Assembly: GCF_003148625.1 (NCBI RefSeq)
Contig: NZ_QGGO01000012.1
Span: 41,622-105,621 of the forward strand
Direction of reading: 5' to 3'
Length of the DNA: 64,000 nt
Source of the DNA: Arcicella aurantiaca
Lineage (GTDB): Bacteria; Bacteroidota; Bacteroidia; Cytophagales; Spirosomataceae
This document shows positions 1 through 8,298 of this stretch, piece after piece. A program made the position numbers and the translations under genes. How positions within the stretch are numbered: the first letter of the stretch is position 1; each line of letters starts with the position of its first letter. A model generated the notes under the pieces. That model searched no databases and was not told where the DNA came from. It saw only the letters and a program-made list of their open reading frames with translations.

Positions 1-2
1 AA

Positions 3-461
3 GGAAAGTCCAAAGGATTGAATCATTTAAGAAAGACTAATTTGGGGGTCAATTATTTGGGAGCAACTAACTTAAATAACGGTGTACTTTGTCAAGTAGA
101 AAAGCAAAATAACTTAATTCAAAAGGGCAATTCAATAGCTTTTATCAGAAATGGAGAAGGCTCAATGGGGTATGCTATATATAAACTCGAAGATTTTATC
201 GCAACGTCTGATATAAGTGTCGGGTATAGTCCCGAATTAAACAGATATGTAGGACTATTCATTACGACTGTGGCAGATAGAGTAAGAGGTAAATATAATT
301 TTGGCTATAAACGTAGTGGTGAAAGATTGAGAAAAGAAAGTATTCTTCTTCCAATAAACACTAATGGACAACCTGATTATGAATACATGGAGCATTACAT
401 AAAAAAGATAGAATACCAAAAGCTGATGGCGTTTTTAGAGATGAAGAAGATTTCGCTATAG
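3..461 (+). CDS. C-terminal part of restriction-modification specificity subunit (type I S / BcgI-like), truncated by window edge
   Basis: The frame is open to the left edge (codons from base 3 read GKSKGLNHL before the first possible TTG at 18), so this is the 3' end of a longer gene. The residues resemble a target-recognition domain of S-type specificity proteins: a GK-S-GLNHL start, NGEGSMGYAIY strand region, and the ending LLPIN-NGQPDYEYMEHYI, which is characteristic of these proteins in Bacteroidota. Such subunits choose the DNA sequence methylated and cut by the restriction complex. The methyltransferase and nuclease parts must lie left of the window. It ends 20 bp before a strong terminator and faces rho convergently. 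Family assignment is fairly sure; whether it is type I or a type IIG/BcgI-like system cannot be told. Confidence 0.75.
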   Translation, partial: GKSKGLNHLRKTNLGVNYLGATNLNNGVLCQVEKQNNLIQKGNSIAFIRNGEGSMGYAIYKLEDFIATSDISVGYSPELNRYVGLFITTVADRVRGKYNFGYKRSGERLRKESILLPINTNGQPDYEYMEHYIKKIEYQKLMAFLEMKKISL

Positions 462-480
462 GGTTAATCTTAAACTCAAA

Positions 481-523
481 AAACCGCTTCAAAACCCAAT
501 AAAGGCTTTTGAAGCGGTTTTTT
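481..523. terminator. Bidirectional intrinsic terminator between specificity gene and rho
   Basis: A perfect 14-bp inverted repeat (AAACCGCTTCAAAA at 481-494 and its complement at 507-520) with a 12-base loop is flanked by A- and T-runs. It sits between two convergent genes and can serve both. Confidence 0.85.
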
Positions 524-540
524 GTAACCAAAACAAAAAT

Positions 541-2250
541 CTATCTATTCATCGAAACCAAGAACTCTTCATTCGTTCTTGTTCCTTTCATTTGCTGTTG
601 TAAAAACTCCATGGCTTCCACAGAGTTCATATCGCTCATGTGTTTACGCAAAATCCATACACGTTGAAGCGTTTCTTTATCCATCAATAAATCTTCTCTA
701 CGTGTACCAGATGCCGTAACGTCAATTGCAGGATACATTCTACGGTTCGATAACTTACGGTCAAGTTGGAGTTCCATGTTACCCGTACCCTTGAATTCTT
801 CAAAGATAACTTCGTCCATTTTAGAACCTGTATCAATCAAAGCCGTTGCGATGATGGTCAATGAACCACCATTTTCAACATTACGAGCCGCTCCGAAGAA
901 ACGTTTTGGTTTGTGAAGAGCATTCGCATCAACCCCACCCGATAAAATCTTACCCGATGAAGGAACGACTGTATTATACGCACGAGCCAAACGAGTAATT
1001 GAATCCAATAAAATCACCACGTCGTGACCACACTCAACCATACGTTTTGCTTTTTCCAAAACAATACTTGCCACTTTTACATGGCGTTCAGCTTGTTCAT
1101 CAAAAGTTGAAGAAATTACTTCTGCACGTACACTACGTTGCATATCTGTTACCTCTTCAGGACGTTCATCAATCAATAAAATCAATAAATAAACTTCTGG
1201 GTGATTTTTAGAAATGGCATTCGCAATTTCCTTTAAAAGCACCGTTTTACCCGTTTTAGGTTGTGCCACAATCATACCACGTTGACCTTTACCGATTGGA
1301 GCAAATAAGTCTAATATACGTGTTGAATATTGGTCTGGACGAGAAGATAATCTTAATTTTTCTTCTGGGAAAAGTGGCGTTAAATATTCAAATGGAATTC
1401 TATCACGAATTTCTTCGGTAGTCTTTCCGTTGACAGACTCTACTCTTAAAAGGGCAAAATATTTCTCTCCTTCTTTCGGTGGACGAATTGCCCCACGAAC
1501 GGTATCACCTGTTTTCAAACCAAATAATTTGATTTGTGATGGAGACACATAAATATCATCGGGAGAAGCCAAATAGTTATAATCTGCCGAACGCAAGAAT
1601 CCATAACCACCATCTTGCATAATTTCCAAAACACCTTCATTTTCAATAATTCCATCAAATTCTCTAATGGCTTGATTGTAAATAGGTTTTTTGAAATTGC
1701 TATTTGATTGTCTGGTTTCTGGACGAGTTTCTGGTTCTTGTGGTAAGCCAGAAGTTTCATCAGGTGTGATGAAAGATGTATCTACTGAAAAATCTTCTTC
1801 AATATCAGAAGGGAAATCAACGATTGGTTCTTCGTCAAACTCATAACTTAATGATTCAGCGGGAGTTTCAGAAGTATTTGCAGTAGGTTTTGCTTCACGA
1901 ACTGCCTTTGTTTTTGTTTGGTCAGGTATATACGCAGGCTCATTAACTGCCACAGATTCGATAGTCGAGACTTCGTTTTCATCTTTAGAAATACGTTGTC
2001 TTTTAGGCCGTGGTGCGTCAGACTTTGAGGCGGATTCTTTTCTTACCTTTCTTTCGGTTTTATTATCGTCTTGCATGATGTTGTTGCTGGCAGGTTTACG
2101 GTCTGTTATTGGCATTACCGCCTGTTTATTAAGTATTTTGTAGATAAGTTCTTGCTTAGGAAGGTTAATTATTTCAGGGATAGCATACTTTTGGGCAAGT
2201 TCACGAAGCTCTGAAATGAGCATCATCTCTAATTCTTCAATTTTATACAT
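541..2250 (-). CDS. rho: Transcription termination factor Rho
   Basis: Hexameric RNA helicase/ATPase that terminates transcription. The 569-residue protein starts with a Rho-N (SAP-like) helical domain at about 1-45. A long charged, low-complexity linker follows (about 46-195), typical of Bacteroidota Rho and the reason it is far longer than the ~420-residue E. coli protein. Next come the cold-shock-like RNA-binding domain (GYGFLRS and the [10 protein letters not shown] segment, about 205-275) and the ATPase core. The Walker A AQPKTGKT lies near 330, Walker B is [16 protein letters not shown], and the secondary-channel R/Q-loop region is [20 protein letters not shown]. It is convergent with the specificity gene and separated from it by a terminator. 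Confidence 0.98.
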   Translation of the reverse strand: MYKIEELEMMLISELRELAQKYAIPEIINLPKQELIYKILNKQAVMPITDRKPASNNIMQDDNKTERKVRKESASKSDAPRPKRQRISKDENEVSTIESVAVNEPAYIPDQTKTKAVREAKPTANTSETPAESLSYEFDEEPIVDFPSDIEEDFSVDTSFITPDETSGLPQEPETRPETRQSNSNFKKPIYNQAIREFDGIIENEGVLEIMQDGGYGFLRSADYNYLASPDDIYVSPSQIKLFGLKTGDTVRGAIRPPKEGEKYFALLRVESVNGKTTEEIRDRIPFEYLTPLFPEEKLRLSSRPDQYSTRILDLFAPIGKGQRGMIVAQPKTGKTVLLKEIANAISKNHPEVYLLILLIDERPEEVTDMQRSVRAEVISSTFDEQAERHVKVASIVLEKAKRMVECGHDVVILLDSITRLARAYNTVVPSSGKILSGGVDANALHKPKRFFGAARNVENGGSLTIIATALIDTGSKMDEVIFEEFKGTGNMELQLDRKLSNRRMYPAIDVTASGTRREDLLMDKETLQRVWILRKHMSDMNSVEAMEFLQQQMKGTRTNEEFLVSMNR

Positions 2251-2569
2251 AAAAATTTATTATCGAAAACTTACAAAGCAAACACTTTGTTGTTTGGTGG
2301 TTAAGTAAAGAAAAATTCTTTGAAAAATGTAAAGATTAAAATCAAATTGGGAAATCTTGGTACGAGATGGATGTTTGACGTTAATCTCTTGTTAATCAGA
2401 GTTTTAACGGGAGAAATCACAGGTTAGTGAAATGTTCTGCAATGATAATACCAATATTTGGGATTATCAAGATTTTTTTTAATTATTTAGGATTATTCTG
2501 TATTTTACCGTAAAAATATAGTCTTTTTACAGAAAATATTTCAAAAGATGTTTAATAATACAGAGGCAA
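2251..2569. other. Non-coding stretch upstream of rho
   Basis: AT-rich intergenic DNA between the divergent rho and lipoprotein genes. I see no ORF, no clear hairpin and no convincing rho promoter; the right end holds the promoter of the lipoprotein gene, listed separately. Confidence 0.5.
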
Positions 2570-2601
2570 TTTTTTTAATTAAGGATACTGCACTAAATTT
2601 G
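2570..2601 (+). promoter_or_regulatory. Bacteroidota-type promoter for the small lipoprotein gene
   Basis: TAAATTTG at 2594-2601 matches the Bacteroidota -7 consensus TAnnTTTG, and a T-run at 2570-2576 sits at the -33 distance. The start codon follows 28 bases downstream of the box. Confidence 0.5.
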
Positions 2602-2628
2602 CATAATTAAAAACAGAATTTTACGAAA

Positions 2629-2877
2629 ATGAATCGCAAAAATATTTTAACCATCGCTGGGATTGCTCTATTAGCAACAGCTTGTAATTATCAGAAAAAC
2701 AACACTATCAAGCAGGCAGACCTCAACGAAAATGATGCGTATGTTTATGGAGTTCATCCAGATTCTGCAGCACGTCAGACTAAAAATAAATATGCTTCTA
2801 AGCCTGAGAATGAAGTAAGAGCTAATAAAATTCGTGAAAAATTATTTAGCGATAGCACTAACGCTCAAGGTAACTAA
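2629..2877 (+). CDS. Small predicted lipoprotein, 82 aa
   Basis: The N-terminus has a charged MNRKN start, a hydrophobic core and the lipobox-like LLATAC with Cys19, so it is predicted to be exported and lipidated. The mature part of about 63 residues is hydrophilic (DLNENDAYVYGVHPDSAARQ, then a basic helix) with no domain I recognise. It is monocistronic, with a candidate promoter before it and a strong terminator after it. No function is inferred. Confidence 0.75.
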   Translation: MNRKNILTIAGIALLATACNYQKNNTIKQADLNENDAYVYGVHPDSAARQTKNKYASKPENEVRANKIREKLFSDSTNAQGN

Positions 2878-2920
2878 TTTAGTAATTAGCAACTGGTTTA
2901 CAGCTTTTTAAAATATTACA

Positions 2921-2955
2921 AAAAAGCGTTGCGGTATAACTTCGTAACGCTTTTT
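2921..2955 (+). terminator. Intrinsic terminator after lipoprotein gene
   Basis: Arms AAAAAGCGTTGCG (2921-2933) and CGTAACGCTTTTT (2943-2955) form a 13-bp stem with one G-U pair, ending in a T-run. It can act in both directions. Confidence 0.85.
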
Positions 2956-3037
2956 GTATTACAAATAAGTTCAATTGAGAATATAAATATCTGTATTTCT
3001 AACTTGGACTCAAATCTTATAACTCATAAACTTACGT

Positions 3038-4099
3038 ATGAACATTGCACTTGTAACGGGTTCAGCGGGCTTAATTGGTAGTGAAGCCGTTAACTTTTTT
3101 TCAGATAAGTTTGATTTAGTGATTGGCGTTGATAATAATATGCGTCAATATTTCTTCGGTGAAGAGGCTTCTACGGCTTGGAATCGTAGTCGTTTAGAAG
3201 AAAAATATTCTAATTATAAACACTATCAGGCAGATATTCGTGAAGTATCTCAATTAGAAGTTATTTTCAAAGAATACGGAACTGATATTAAATGTGTTTT
3301 GCATACAGCTGCACAACCTTCGCATGACTGGGCTGCCAAAGAACCGTTTACTGATTTCTCAGTAAATGCAAACGGTACGCTAAATATGTTGGAAATGACT
3401 CGTCTGCACTGTCCAGAAGCGGTGTTTATTTTCACATCAACTAACAAGGTTTATGGAGATAATCCAAATTACTTGCCATTGATTGAAACTGAAACTCGTT
3501 TTGAAATTGATGCAAACCACCCATATTTTGAGAATGGTATCGACGAATTACACAGTATCGACCATACGAAACACTCATTATTTGGTGCGTCTAAAGTAGC
3601 GGCTGACGTATTGGTTCAAGAATATGGTCGTTATTTTGGAATGAAAACTGGTGTTTTCCGTGGAGGATGCTTAACAGGTCCAAATCACTCAGGAACGCAA
3701 TTACACGGTTTCTTGGCGTATTTGATGAAATGTGCTATTACAGGAAATCACTATACAATATTTGGGTATAAAGGCAAACAAGTTCGTGATAATATTCACT
3801 CTTACGATTTAGTAAATATGTTCTGGCATTTTTACCAAAACCCACGTTCTGGCGAAGTTTATAACGCAGGTGGTGGACGTTTTGCAAACTGCTCAATGTT
3901 GGAAGGAATTGCTATTTGTGAAGAAATTACAGGTAAGAAAATGAGTTATAGCTATTCAGAAACAAACCGTATTGGTGACCATATTTGGTATATTTCTGAT
4001 TTATCTAAATTTAAAGCTCATTATCCAACTTGGAATTGGACATTTGGTTTGAATGAAACCTTACAACAAATCCACGACGGTATCGCTTCGAGATTGTAA
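3038..4099 (+). CDS. Extended SDR NAD-dependent epimerase/dehydratase, CDP-paratose 2-epimerase-like
   Basis: Nucleotide-sugar epimerase-type Rossmann protein of 353 residues. The NAD-binding GxxGxxG is at G8/G11/G14 (TGSAGLIG). The GVDNNMR segment after strand 2, the TSTNKVYGD motif (about 133-141) and the [10 protein letters not shown] segment resemble the CDP-paratose/tyvelose 2-epimerase branch. The residue expected to be the catalytic Tyr of YxxxK is Phe182 (FGASK, Lys186), which is odd for an active epimerase. It stands alone between two terminators with no sugar-nucleotide genes beside it, so the substrate is unknown. The fold is sure; the reaction is not. Confidence 0.85.
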   Translation: MNIALVTGSAGLIGSEAVNFFSDKFDLVIGVDNNMRQYFFGEEASTAWNRSRLEEKYSNYKHYQADIREVSQLEVIFKEYGTDIKCVLHTAAQPSHDWAAKEPFTDFSVNANGTLNMLEMTRLHCPEAVFIFTSTNKVYGDNPNYLPLIETETRFEIDANHPYFENGIDELHSIDHTKHSLFGASKVAADVLVQEYGRYFGMKTGVFRGGCLTGPNHSGTQLHGFLAYLMKCAITGNHYTIFGYKGKQVRDNIHSYDLVNMFWHFYQNPRSGEVYNAGGGRFANCSMLEGIAICEEITGKKMSYSYSETNRIGDHIWYISDLSKFKAHYPTWNWTFGLNETLQQIHDGIASRL

Positions 4100-4104
4100 A
4101 TAAT

Positions 4105-4139
4105 AAAAAATCCTCTGTTTAACTGACAGAGGATTTTTT
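4105..4139. terminator. Bidirectional terminator between epimerase and DUF6934 cassette
   Basis: Perfect 14-bp arms AAAAAATCCTCTGT (4105-4118) and ACAGAGGATTTTTT (4126-4139) with a 7-base loop, between convergent genes. It overlaps the last codons of the small minus-strand gene. Confidence 0.9.
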
Positions 4140-4310
4140 ATTGATTTTGGTCATTATTTCTTTGGGTAATCCATATTTTTGTATAGTTTGGATAGCTTCA
4201 TCTAACTGTTTTTTGAAAATAACTTTATCTTCTAAATAATCAAGTGCAGGGTTGTACTTACTTTTGGGGAAATTCTGCTCTGATTTAATATTTCTGTTTG
4301 CTGTTTTCAT
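4119..4310 (-). CDS. Small partner protein of DUF6934 cassette, copy 1 (63 aa)
   Basis: Short, Lys-rich protein starting MKTANRNIKS, with a predicted amphipathic helix around residues 28-55 (VIFKKQLDEAIQTIQKYGLP). It lies 13 bp after the DUF6934 gene on the same strand. The same arrangement occurs at 33478-33666, where the partner begins MKTATLNTKS, so the pairing is not accidental. The size and charge suit an antitoxin or small regulatory subunit, but that is inference. No known domain is recognised. Confidence 0.7.
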   Translation of the reverse strand: MKTANRNIKSEQNFPKSKYNPALDYLEDKVIFKKQLDEAIQTIQKYGLPKEIMTKINKKSSVS

Positions 4311-4323
4311 GTTACTAAAATAA

Positions 4324-4803
4324 TTAATCTTTCTGTGAAATCAAAAAAGCTATATAGTTTTTATCTACTACAAATATTTCCCAACCAGTATCGGTTAATC
4401 CAAAAATATCGGCAACTTTATTGATTTCGGTAAAATACCTATTCATCCTCATTTGATATAATCTTGTTCTGAGTGGCTTTTCCCCTAATGGTTGGCTACC
4501 CTTGAAATACAAAAAAGCATCAGGGTATTCTTCCCAAAATTCATTTGTTGTATTGGCTACTGTAGCTAACACCTTATCTGTATCACCATTATTACTTGTT
4601 ATTTGGTCGTTAAAATCTTTTATTGCGTCATCCCAATCACCAAACCCCAAATTATATACTTTTATTTCAGAAGGTAAACCAATAAATGCGGGATTTAATT
4701 TACTATATTCTACTACCTTTACTATTGTTTTTTGTCCAATACTTTCAAAAATGTAGGTTAACTTATTAATAGATGCTTCTGTTGTATATTTTTCTAATTT
4801 CAT
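4324..4803 (-). CDS. DUF6934-like protein, copy 1 (159 aa)
   Basis: Resembles the Bacteroidota family I recall as DUF6934. Visible family features are the MKLEKY start, VYNLGFGD, SNNGDTDKVLATVA (about 90-103), FWEEYPDAFLYFKGS and a late RTRLYQMRMNRYF segment. Function is unknown. It is first gene of a two-gene cassette with a 63-residue partner; a diverged second copy is at 32991-33464 with the same gene order and a nearly identical 13-base spacer. No transmembrane segment or signal peptide. Two-gene toxin-antitoxin-like behaviour is my inference from size, order and duplication. Confidence 0.8.
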   Translation of the reverse strand: MKLEKYTTEASINKLTYIFESIGQKTIVKVVEYSKLNPAFIGLPSEIKVYNLGFGDWDDAIKDFNDQITSNNGDTDKVLATVANTTNEFWEEYPDAFLYFKGSQPLGEKPLRTRLYQMRMNRYFTEINKVADIFGLTDTGWEIFVVDKNYIAFLISQKD

Positions 4804-4849
4804 TAGCTGTAAATAATTTATCTATGACAAAATTTCTTTTCTCATACTC

Positions 4850-4885
4850 AAAAAAAAACCTCCCTCTTGTAGATTAGAGAGAGGT
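4850..4885 (-). terminator. Terminator-like hairpin between DUF6934 and LysM genes
   Basis: On the minus strand, ACCTCTCTCT pairs with AGAGGGAGGT (4858-4867 with 4876-4885, one G-U pair) and is followed by a T-run (complement of 4850-4858). It lies just downstream of the LysM gene and upstream of DUF6934. Confidence 0.75.
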
Positions 4886-4906
4886 GATGAGAAATATATC
4901 TAAAAC

Positions 4907-5566
4907 CTATTGCAACGGGATAATTAATTTTTCTCCACGTTCAGCCATATCTTTTGTTTTCTTGTTTGCATCTATCAAGGCCTGTTTGCTAATACCATAT
5001 TTTTGAGCAACAACTCGAAGGACATCTCCAGCACCTACGGTATGGATGGTTCTAATTTTAACCTTCAATTTTGTTACACCTACTTTAATACCCTCAGGTT
5101 TTACATCAGGATTAAGTGTTTGAAGCGTTGCTTTGCTAATATTGTAACGGTTTGCAATACCAAAAAAAGTTTCTCCCGACTGTACGGTATGAGTTATCGT
5201 TTCTCCTTTTGGTATTTCTGTCTTTTTCACTGGTTTTTCCTTCTCACTTTCCTTTTTCTCTTTTGGCTCAACCGTTTTCTTTTCTTCTGGGTCTTCTGAA
5301 ACTTCTTTCTTCTTTTCGTCTGTTGCAACATTGTCGCCTGTTTCTTCAAGAGGAGGAGGAATAACGACTTCTTCATTATTTTGTCCAGACATTGCTACTG
5401 AGTTTGGACTCTTGCTAACGAGTTCTTCATCTTTTGTAGAGCTGTTTCTTACAGACTGCCAACCCACATAAAGTAGGGCAATTACCATAGCAATTAATAC
5501 AAATAGCGTAATAGTGGGAAGTTTTGAAGTTTCTTCAACGGGGCGAGGATTACGGTTTTCTTCCAT
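4907..5566 (-). CDS. Membrane-anchored protein with two LysM domains (219 aa)
   Basis: Predicted cell-wall-binding protein. A short cytoplasmic N-terminus is followed by one membrane helix at about 18-38 (ITLFVLIAMVIALLYVGW). Then comes an acidic/Lys-Glu-rich linker to about 130, followed by two LysM modules: 133-175 (HTVQSGETFFGIANRYNIS) and 176-219 (TIHTVGAGDVLRVVAQKYGIS). LysM domains bind N-acetylglucosamine chains, so it probably sits in the inner membrane with its C-terminus on periplasmic peptidoglycan. It follows purE by 61 bp on the same strand and may be read with it. No hydrolase domain is seen. Confidence 0.88.
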   Translation of the reverse strand: MEENRNPRPVEETSKLPTITLFVLIAMVIALLYVGWQSVRNSSTKDEELVSKSPNSVAMSGQNNEEVVIPPPLEETGDNVATDEKKKEVSEDPEEKKTVEPKEKKESEKEKPVKKTEIPKGETITHTVQSGETFFGIANRYNISKATLQTLNPDVKPEGIKVGVTKLKVKIRTIHTVGAGDVLRVVAQKYGISKQALIDANKKTKDMAERGEKLIIPLQ

Positions 5567-5627
5567 AATAACGTTTTTTACGAGTAAGGAGGTTATGAGT
5601 GAGTACGAAATTTAACTTCTGAAAAAA

Positions 5628-6110
5628 TTATTTATTTCTTAATTCCGAAACCATTTCCGCTACTTTATCACTCAATTCTGTTTTATATTTTTGCAATTTA
5701 ATAGCAATTTCCTGATTTTCAATACCTATCATCTGAATTGCTAAAATTCCTGCATTTTTTGCTCCGTTTAAAGCAACTGTCGCAACGGGTACACCTGATG
5801 GCATTTGAAGAATAGACAAAACTGAGTCCCAACCATCAATAGAATTGGAAGATTTTACAGGTACACCAATAACTGGTAAAGTGGTAACTGATGCTACCAT
5901 TCCCGGTAAATGAGCTGCTCCGCCTGCACCTGCAATGATGACTTTTACGCCACGTTCACGTGCTGTTTGGGCATATTCTACCATTTTCAAAGGAGTACGG
6001 TGAGCCGAAACGATGTCGATTTCGTAAGCTACGCCAAATTGTTTACAAATTTCTACGGCTTCTTCCATGACTTTTAAGTCTGAAATACTACCCATGATGA
6101 TTCCTACCAT
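5628..6110 (-). CDS. purE: N5-carboxyaminoimidazole ribonucleotide mutase
   Basis: Converts N5-CAIR to CAIR in purine synthesis. The 160-residue length fits class I PurE. Diagnostic motifs are present: MGSISD (6-11), SAHRTP with catalytic His37 (35-40) and [11 protein letters not shown] (61-71). It follows purK on the same strand with an 87-bp gap that holds a hairpin. PurK makes its substrate. Confidence 0.97.
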   Translation of the reverse strand: MVGIIMGSISDLKVMEEAVEICKQFGVAYEIDIVSAHRTPLKMVEYAQTARERGVKVIIAGAGGAAHLPGMVASVTTLPVIGVPVKSSNSIDGWDSVLSILQMPSGVPVATVALNGAKNAGILAIQMIGIENQEIAIKLQKYKTELSDKVAEMVSELRNK

Positions 6111-6158
6111 TTTTATATAAGGATGTTTATTTACAGCAAAGTTAATTTTAAAAACTGA

Positions 6159-6192
6159 AAAACCCTTTGAATACCTAAATTCAAAGGGTTTT
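6159..6192. terminator. Hairpin between purK and purE
   Basis: Perfect 14-bp arms AAAACCCTTTGAAT (6159-6172) and ATTCAAAGGGTTTT (6179-6192). On the minus strand it ends in GGGTTTT then mixed T/A, so it could terminate or attenuate purK read-through into purE. Its site inside an expected operon makes partial termination likely. Confidence 0.65.
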
Positions 6193-6197
6193 ATACT

Positions 6198-7319
6198 TTA
6201 TGCTACGACCTTCAAAGTTTCTTTTACCTTTGAAACTTTAGCTTTTAGACTTTCTAAATCTTCATCTACAACGGTAATATGTCCCATTTTACGGAATGGT
6301 TTGGTTATTTTTTTTCCGTATAAAAATGGATATACTCCCGATATACTAAGACTTTCCTCCATGCCTTGATACTTTGCTTCACCTGTGAAACCGTCTTCAC
6401 CCAAAAGATTTACCATTGCCGCTTTTGAATGTGCGGTAGTATCGCCCAAAGGCAATCCTAAAACAGCTCTGAGGTGTTGCTCAAATTGTGAAGTATGATT
6501 TGCTCTGATGGTATGATGCCCGCTGTTGTGTGTGCGTGGAGCAACTTCATTGATAAGAATTTGTCCATCTTTAGTCAAAAACATTTCTACCGCCAACAAA
6601 CCGACAATGCCTAATTTTGCTGCCGTTTCAATGGCAATTTTGCAAGCTTCATCATGAATTTGGGTTGAAACTTCAGCAGGAGCGAAAAGATATTCTACCA
6701 AATTATGAACAGGATGAAAAACACATTCAACCGTTGGGAAAGTCTTGATTTCTCCGTGTTCGTTACGAGCTACGATTACGGCAATTTCTTTGTCGAAATC
6801 AATGGCTTTTTCTAATAAACTGGGTTCTGTGAATGCTAATGAAATATCTGCTTCGGAAGATAATTTTTGTACGCCACGACCATCATAACCGCCTTTTCCT
6901 AATTTATTGAAGGCAGGTAAAAAGTCAATGTTTTGCTTAATGTCCTCAATAGAATCGGTCAAGATAAAATCGGAAGTAGGCAGGTTATTATCTTGATAAA
7001 ATTGCTTTTGAATACGTTTATCCTGAATAATTTCTAACACTTCGGGTTGAGGAAATACTTTTTTCCCTTCCGCTTGTAATTTTTTAAGAGCTTCAAGATT
7101 GACATTTTCAATTTCGATGGTAATCACATCACAATCTTGCCCAAATTGATAAACGGTATCAAAGTCTAAGAAAGAACCCACCACAAATTCGGGGGCAATT
7201 TTGGCACAAGGAGCGTCTGGGTCTGGGTCAAGTGATTTTACATGAATATCTAAATCCATAGCAGCTTGGAGCAACATTTTACCCAATTGTCCGCCACCTA
7301 ATAATCCTAATTTTTGCAT
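6198..7319 (-). CDS. purK: 5-(carboxyamino)imidazole ribonucleotide synthase
   Basis: ATP-grasp enzyme that makes N5-CAIR from AIR, bicarbonate and ATP. The 373-residue length is normal. Visible motifs are the N-terminal LGLLGGGQLGKML, DPDAPCAKIAP, the glycine-rich KLGKGGYDGRGVQ loop, EKAIDFDKEIAVIVARN, LLAVEMFLTKDGQILINEVAPRTHNSGH metal/ATP site and the C-terminal HITVVDEDLESLKAKV. It is first gene of purK-purE, possibly also serving the LysM gene downstream. Confidence 0.97.
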   Translation of the reverse strand: MQKLGLLGGGQLGKMLLQAAMDLDIHVKSLDPDPDAPCAKIAPEFVVGSFLDFDTVYQFGQDCDVITIEIENVNLEALKKLQAEGKKVFPQPEVLEIIQDKRIQKQFYQDNNLPTSDFILTDSIEDIKQNIDFLPAFNKLGKGGYDGRGVQKLSSEADISLAFTEPSLLEKAIDFDKEIAVIVARNEHGEIKTFPTVECVFHPVHNLVEYLFAPAEVSTQIHDEACKIAIETAAKLGIVGLLAVEMFLTKDGQILINEVAPRTHNSGHHTIRANHTSQFEQHLRAVLGLPLGDTTAHSKAAMVNLLGEDGFTGEAKYQGMEESLSISGVYPFLYGKKITKPFRKMGHITVVDEDLESLKAKVSKVKETLKVVA

Positions 7320-7449
7320 TTTTTTAGCGATATGCTATAAGCGATATGCTGTAAGCGGTCGGACTCATAGAAAAAGCCTATTGCTTAAAGCCTGTGCGTA
7401 GAGCAAACATTTATTTCCTCAAAATTACGCTGAAATCTCTAAACCTTCT

Positions 7450-7457
7450 TAAATTTG
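7450..7457 (+). promoter_or_regulatory. Candidate -7 box for the DUF6580 gene
   Basis: TAAATTTG matches the TAnnTTTG consensus 45 bases before the start codon. No convincing -33 element is seen. Just upstream, 7324-7350 carries a short direct repeat (GCGATATGCT twice). Confidence 0.4.
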
Positions 7458-7501
7458 TAGAATAGAATTAATTAGCGACTATCAAAATCGCTTTATGTAA
7501 T

Positions 7502-8074
7502 ATGAAAAATTCAGTAAATCTTCGTTTTGGAGTAATTTCGGGAATGATATTATTAGCGGCAATTAGTCGTTTTATACCAGTGATGATACCTTCATTGTCA
7601 AATTTTTCTCCAGTTGGAGCAATGGCATTGTTCGGTGGAGCCTATTTTACTCGTAAATCTTGGGCTTTTGCAGTTCCATTATTTGCTCTTTGGATTTCTA
7701 ACTTGGTATTAAATAATGTTTTTTATAAGCAATATTACCCAACATTTTCTTTTGGTTTTGAAACTACCGTTTTCATTAGTATTTCTGTGATGGTAGCTAT
7801 CGGAATCGTAACGTTGAAGAAAGTGAATGTAACAAATGTATTATTAGCCAATCTTTTAGGAACGATTGCTTTTTTTACAGTATCAAACTTCTTGGTTTGG
7901 AATGGCGGAACAATGTATCCTAAAACTATGGAGGGTTTAGTTACGTGTTATACAATGGCATTACCATTTTTGAAAAATTCTTTAATGAGTAATTTATTGT
8001 TTTCGGCTGTGATGTTTGGAATGTACGAATATGCTAAAACACAAGTGAAAGAATTAGCTGTTGTTCGTGCATAA
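7502..8074 (+). CDS. DUF6580-like integral membrane protein (190 aa)
   Basis: Has four to five predicted membrane helices (about 9-30, 38-70, 87-107, 113-133, 155-175). Conserved-looking parts are SRFIPVMIPSLSNFSPVGAM and GGAYFTRKSWAFAVPL, with a TVSNFLVW segment. I recognise the DUF6580 putative transport protein family, which resembles ECF-transporter S components (small substrate-binding membrane proteins). No energising ATPase gene is adjacent and the substrate is unknown. It is monocistronic, ending at a strong terminator. Confidence 0.75.
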   Translation: MKNSVNLRFGVISGMILLAAISRFIPVMIPSLSNFSPVGAMALFGGAYFTRKSWAFAVPLFALWISNLVLNNVFYKQYYPTFSFGFETTVFISISVMVAIGIVTLKKVNVTNVLLANLLGTIAFFTVSNFLVWNGGTMYPKTMEGLVTCYTMALPFLKNSLMSNLLFSAVMFGMYEYAKTQVKELAVVRA

Positions 8075-8091
8075 TCATTTCACGAGCAAAT

Positions 8092-8129
8092 AAAAAGCCT
8101 GCAAATTTTAAAATTTGCAGGCTTTTTTT
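8092..8129 (+). terminator. Strong intrinsic terminator after DUF6580 gene
   Basis: A contiguous palindrome: AAAAAGCCTGCAAATTTT (8092-8109) followed directly by its complement (8110-8127), ending in seven T. Confidence 0.9.
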
Positions 8130-8194
8130 GTTGTAATTTGTCGGAACTTGGATTGATTAGATTAATGGATTTTAAGATTTTGGTATAATAAAAT

Positions 8195-8298
8195 CAATCT
8201 TCTGTAAAAACCAATCTACCAATTACTAATTTCCAGTAACTACTTACAATCTTCTGTAAAAACCACTCTATCAATAACCAATTTCCAGTAACCACTTA
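8195..8298. repeat. 52-bp tandem duplication overlapping the end of der
   Basis: Two adjacent 52-bp units (8195-8246 and 8247-8298), each beginning CAATCTTCTGTAAAAACCA and ending AACTACTTA or AACCACTTA. They differ at about five positions. The second unit contains the stop codon of der, so the duplication appears to have copied or created the gene end. Confidence 0.85.
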
